From Thermomucor indicae-seudaticae (Eukaryota; Mucoromycota; Mucoromycetes; Mucorales; Lichtheimiaceae), in assembly GCA_000787465.1 (NCBI GenBank), contig JSYX01000397.1, positions 1-32,602 of the forward strand: DNA of 32,602 nucleotides, given 5' to 3'. Positions 30,790 through 32,602 of the stretch are shown here, piece by piece. Position 1 is the first letter of the stretch. The number at the start of each line of letters is the position of its first letter. The position numbers were made by a program, and so were the translations under genes. The notes beneath the pieces are model-generated. The model made no database searches. It saw only the letters and a program-made list of their open reading frames with translations, and was not told the DNA's origin.

Positions 30790-32327
30790 ATGGAGATCAA
30801 CAAGGATGACGCCGAAGCTGGAACTATATTGATGGCACTCGCAAATAATAGTAATCGTGGCCGATCCTTAACCTTGCCTAGCTTGAGAACCACCACTGAC
30901 TATACTCCGCCAGTCGATCTCAGGCGAGAGGTGAAAGATACAGTAACGAAAACCCGTAGAGGAGGGATTACTGATAGACTCTATTCAGGCTGCTGCTGCT
31001 GACGCGGCCGCCGCCGACTCCAGGAGATCAATGTCCATCAGCAACTTGCTGGGTAACTGCGCTATAAGAGAGAGAGAAATTTGTGCCCCGAACTAACACA
31101 CACACACAGACAACGGAGAGCCAACGTCATCCTCATACAGACCTGGTCCTTATAGCAGCAATGAACGAGGAGGAGGTGAGTGGAGCCTATCAGCCAGCAA
31201 CTCCAATAGGCATAACGGATATACATTCAGGATATTCCACAGGAATGGATAATGGAGTGGCGAAGGAAGGTATGTAGTTTTGTATGGCAGAACGACATGC
31301 CACAATGCCCTAATATTCGGAATACAGTTAACGCGCAGCGACAATACGTATATGAGCATGGTATGAAACTTACCACAAAGGACTACTGCAAACTGTTACT
31401 GAATTGTTTTACCATGCGTAGGTCAACGGCGCCCTGATCGGGAGAGCTTCAAACAAGTAAACTATACCTCGAGCCATCCACGGATGCCGATGGACAAGTG
31501 AGTCTTTGGTTTTTTTTAGTCTCATGTTCTTTAGTGTCTTCATCGTATATACACCTCTTTAGCAGCAATTATATACCAGACTATCACGAACGGCGTGCTC
31601 GTCAGCCATATCATGTAAGGAGGGACAAATTACGGATCATAGCAGGCTAACCAGTAGATCATTATAGCCACCCCCATATGAAATTAAGCATCAGGGTTAC
31701 CATTCAATGGTAAGTTACAAGGAGGGAGGCCAAACGGGGGGCCCATCTCTCATTTATATCTTTAGAAACAAAACCCGAGGATAAAAAGGAATGCAATGCA
31801 CGCCTACATTAGCTACATGACGTACGTAGATATTATGAACAAGCGGTCGGTAAGTACTTGTATGTCTAAGGTCGAAAAAGTATACGATACCTAATGGTAA
31901 AAAAGATCTTGGAGAGAAAAGGCCATCCGTCTTACGACATAGGGCCGTTCCAATATCAACAGGTAATAAATAAACAGCAGCAATATCTCCAGACGAGTTA
32001 AGGACATCTATACAGGGTAACAAACAGCCTGCAAGTATTAAACCAGAGTCGACAGAATCCATGCCTATTCTGCCTCGTCGCCGTTGGTCAGGACATCAAT
32101 CAGCACCACTGCCACCACCACCTGTTCCAATGTCAAGTGCAAGCACCTCCTTTTCAAGAGACCAGCCTCCAATCAGTCGTTACCCTCCAACCACTTCTCA
32201 TCAACGCCATGCTTTTCAGAAGCCTCTGACAGCTTTTCTGAGACAAGATTGGCCGTCGTCGTCTAACAAGACAACTTCTGGCGCCTATATACCCGGACCA
32301 CCACCAGGAAATCATCGAAGTGGCTGA
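30790..32327 (+). CDS. Unrecognised Pro/Ser/Ala-rich protein, possible nuclear regulator
   Basis: Not recognised. Eleven coding exons: 30790-30930, 30989-31052, 31110-31175, 31210-31269, 31328-31360, 31422-31497, 31563-31614, 31668-31709, 31766-31849, 31906-31962 and 32016-32327. These sum to 987 nt, giving 328 aa, and every join is in phase. It begins MEINKDDAEAGTILMALANN, has an AAAADAAAAD tract at 48-57 and MSISNLL at 62-68. A basic segment at about 182-202 (RIKRNAMHAYISYMTYVDIM) leads into RSILERKGHPSYDIGPF. The C-terminal third is Pro/Ser-rich (PLPPPPVP, YIPGPPP). Short motifs like EAGxILMALAN and MSIxNLL occur in fungal regulatory proteins as I recall, so a nuclear role is a guess. The 33-nt exon 31328-31360 is the least certain. 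Confidence 0.72.
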
Positions 32328-32602
32328 AGATTTACCCACATGCTGTATAAGCGATAGTTGTCTGTACATAGTTTAAGCGATATCCCCCATCTTCTTTGAA
32401 GCTATCATAGGCAAAAGCGCAAGAAACTCTCTCAATATATTCCAATGTCTTTAACATTAGCATGTCTGACTAAAGTTATCGAACAGAACCGCGTTGATAA
32501 CAAAACAAGATGCATTCACGGGGACGATTTCACTGAGCATGCAACTATCATTGCTAAGCAAGGTCGCTCCTGAAAATTATTTTTTTCAGCATCAGCTATT
32601 GG

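Noticed and set aside
1..32602. tRNA, rRNA, CRISPR or a biosynthetic gene cluster
   Set aside because: Scanning by eye found no B-box in a tRNA-like context outside coding exons, no spaced direct repeats and no functional clustering of neighbours.

Overview
This window looks like nuclear DNA from an early-diverging fungus, most probably Mucoromycota (Mucorales-like). Genes are compact but very intron-rich: about 90 introns, mostly 45-130 nt, in seven full protein-coding models, with GT(A/G)AGT-type donors and short branch-site/acceptor regions. The families are fungal (VCX1-type exchanger, DH-BAR RhoGEF, TFIIIC TPR subunit), but a full-length VWA8 is also present. As I recall, VWA8 is missing from Saccharomyces cerevisiae. 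A decayed transposase resembles those I associate with Rhizophagus and Mucoromycotina. I cannot name a genus.

Layout, left to right. 1-834 (-): decayed DDE-type transposase with in-frame stops, running off the left edge. 835-2054: non-coding. 2055-4816 (+): SIN1/AVO1, the TORC2 adaptor (CRIM, Ras-binding and PH domains). 5145-13061 (+): VWA8, a three-AAA-module plus VWA ATPase in 37 exons. 13529-14960 (+): orphan low-complexity protein with a poly-Ala tract encoded by a CAG repeat. 15524-19171 (-): RhoGEF with DH and BAR domains. 19896-24029 (+): TFIIIC TPR subunit (Tfc4/Sfc4/GTF3C3), divergent from the RhoGEF. 24165-25684 (-): mevalonate kinase, tail-to-tail with the TFIIIC gene. 26019-26869 (-): unidentified broken or very fragmented coding region. 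27868-29696 (+): vacuolar Ca2+/H+ exchanger VCX1. 30790-32327 (+): orphan Pro/Ser-rich protein with a 5'UTR intron.

The genes do not form a pathway cluster. They cover growth signalling (SIN1, RhoGEF), organelle ATPase function (VWA8), Pol III transcription (TFIIIC), sterol/isoprenoid synthesis (ERG12) and calcium storage (VCX1). I built the exon models by hand, choosing splice sites that keep the frame and match remembered family sequences. The VWA8, TFIIIC, MVK and VCX1 models all close exactly in frame at expected family lengths. I did not find a convincing new multi-gene system. The best unexplained items are the two orphan genes, the fragmented region at 26.0-26.9 kb, and an in-frame intron inside the VWA8 metal-binding motif.
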